The translations under genes were made by a program, and so were the position numbers. Under the pieces are notes generated by a model. It ran no database searches. It had not been told where the DNA came from and saw only the letters and a list, made by a program, of their open reading frames with translations. 64,000 bases of DNA from Bacillota bacterium (lineage in GTDB: Bacteria; Bacillota; Bacilli; Alicyclobacillales; SLC66), in the NCBI GenBank assembly GCA_026627345.1, contig JAPNUP010000051.1, positions 1 to 64,000 on the forward strand, written 5' to 3'. Positions 63,277-64,000 of this stretch are shown here, piece after piece. Every line of letters begins with the position of its first letter. The stretch's first letter is position 1.

Positions 63277-64000
63277 TTATGCGCGACACTTATCAAACAG
63301 ACCGCGCTCTTTGAGCATGTCGACCAGCGTAGAACCCATCTCTGACGGCGTACCTGCCATGTGCACACCGGCCGCTTCGAGCGCTGCGACTTTTTCTGTC
63401 GCTGTCCCTTTGCCTCCAGAGATAATCGCCCCCGCATGACCCATACGTTTTCCAGGCGGAGCACTCATGCCCGCAATAAACCCGGCAACAGGCTTCTTGA
63501 CCTGTTCCTTAATGTAAGCGGCCGCCTCTTCTTCTGCGGTGCCGCCAATCTCACCGATCATGATCATCGCTTCCGTATCCGGATCTTCGTTGAACATCCG
63601 CAACACGTCGACGAAGTTGGTGCCATTGACCGGATCGCCACCGATGCCCACTGCAGTCGACTGTCCAACGCCGAGCGTTGAGAGTTGATGCACGGCTTCG
63701 TAAGTAAGTGTGCCGCTACGGCTCACGACACCCACGTGTCCACGCTTGTGAATATACCCGGGCATAATGCCGATCTTGCATTCACCGGGCGTGATGACGC
63801 CTGGGCAGTTCGGTCCGATGAGGCGCGATTTCCTGCCTTCCAAGTAGCGTTTCACTTGCACCATATCCAAAACAGGAATACCTTCAGTAATACAAATGAT
63901 CAGTTCTACACCTGCGTCCGCCGCCTCCATAATGGCGTCTGCAGCAAATGCAGGTGGCACGTAAATGACAGACGCATTGGCACCAGTGGCTCGCACAGCG
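63277..64000 (-). CDS. sucD: Succinate-CoA ligase alpha subunit, 5' end beyond window
   Basis: The last 240 residues of SucD; roughly 60 N-terminal residues, including the CoA-binding start, are outside the window. The phosphohistidine is in [16 protein letters not shown]; also visible are [37 protein letters not shown] and [12 protein letters not shown]. It makes ATP or GTP from succinyl-CoA in the TCA cycle. It ends at a strong terminator before dprA, as in B. subtilis sucCD-dprA. Confidence 0.96.
   Translation of the reverse strand, partial: AVRATGANASVIYVPPAFAADAIMEAADAGVELIICITEGIPVLDMVQVKRYLEGRKSRLIGPNCPGVITPGECKIGIMPGYIHKRGHVGVVSRSGTLTYEAVHQLSTLGVGQSTAVGIGGDPVNGTNFVDVLRMFNEDPDTEAMIMIGEIGGTAEEEAAAYIKEQVKKPVAGFIAGMSAPPGKRMGHAGAIISGGKGTATEKVAALEAAGVHMAGTPSEMGSTLVDMLKERGLFDKCRA

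Overview
This window is chromosomal core DNA from a spore-forming, flagellated Gram-positive bacterium (Bacillota, class Bacilli). The evidence is Spo0A, SpoIVB, CodY, the long Gram-positive PolC, ClpQ/ClpY (HslVU) next to codY, and one large fla operon. The mid-50s GC by eye, the frequent GTG/TTG starts behind GGGGG-type Shine-Dalgarno (SD) sites, and the order tlyA-nadK-argR-recN-spoIVB-spo0A fit an Alicyclobacillaceae-like lineage. That placement is inference. Almost every gene is on the minus strand, so the operons read from high to low coordinates. No tRNA, rRNA, IS element, prophage or CRISPR was seen.

Layout in transcription order: (a) 64000-61990, sucD (5' end off the window), then dprA. 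(b) 61.9-54.7 kb, topA, trmFO, xerC, hslV, hslU, codY. (c) 54.6-29.7 kb, the fla operon: flgB flgC fliE fliF fliG fliH fliI fliJ motE fliK flgD, a TIGR02530-type gene, flgE flbD fliL fliM fliY cheY fliO fliP fliQ fliR flhB flhA flhF flhG cheC cheD fapA and a SwrB/DUF2802-like gene. The cheB/cheA/cheW genes and sigD usually found in this block in Bacillus are absent. (d) 29.7-18.2 kb, rpsB tsf pyrH frr uppS cdsA dxr rseP polC: translation, UMP kinase, undecaprenyl and phospholipid synthesis, MEP pathway, replication. (e) 18.2-8.1 kb, a DUF1657 gene, dxs, tlyA, a membrane protein, nadK, argR, recN, spoIVB, spo0A, a 2-hydroxyacid dehydrogenase and a thioredoxin-like gene. (f) 7.7-5.2 kb, the only plus-strand genes (phzF, a possible tiny zinc-ribbon ORF, a LysR regulator) plus one small minus-strand gene. 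(g) 5.1-0 kb, an amino-sugar/peptidoglycan salvage operon, nagZ, a BadF-type sugar kinase, nagA, nagB, then an O-methyltransferase cut by the window edge.

Most of this is ordinary core genome. Points worth a second look: Spo0A boxes (TGTCGAA) in the flgB promoter region, arranged like a spoIIG-type promoter; similar boxes before spo0A, one beside the T-tract of the spoIVB terminator; the missing cheA/cheW/cheB/sigD; an HslV with Gly after the initiator Met, where B. subtilis ClpQ has its N-terminal serine; terminators directly before xerC and pyrH with no visible new promoter; and a pair of mutually exclusive hairpins where two tiny genes converge. I found no clearly new multi-gene system. 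With the calls below, no gene-free stretch exceeds 300 bases. If the weak ORF at 6320-6478 is not real, 6225-6516 (292 bases) holds only the hairpins.
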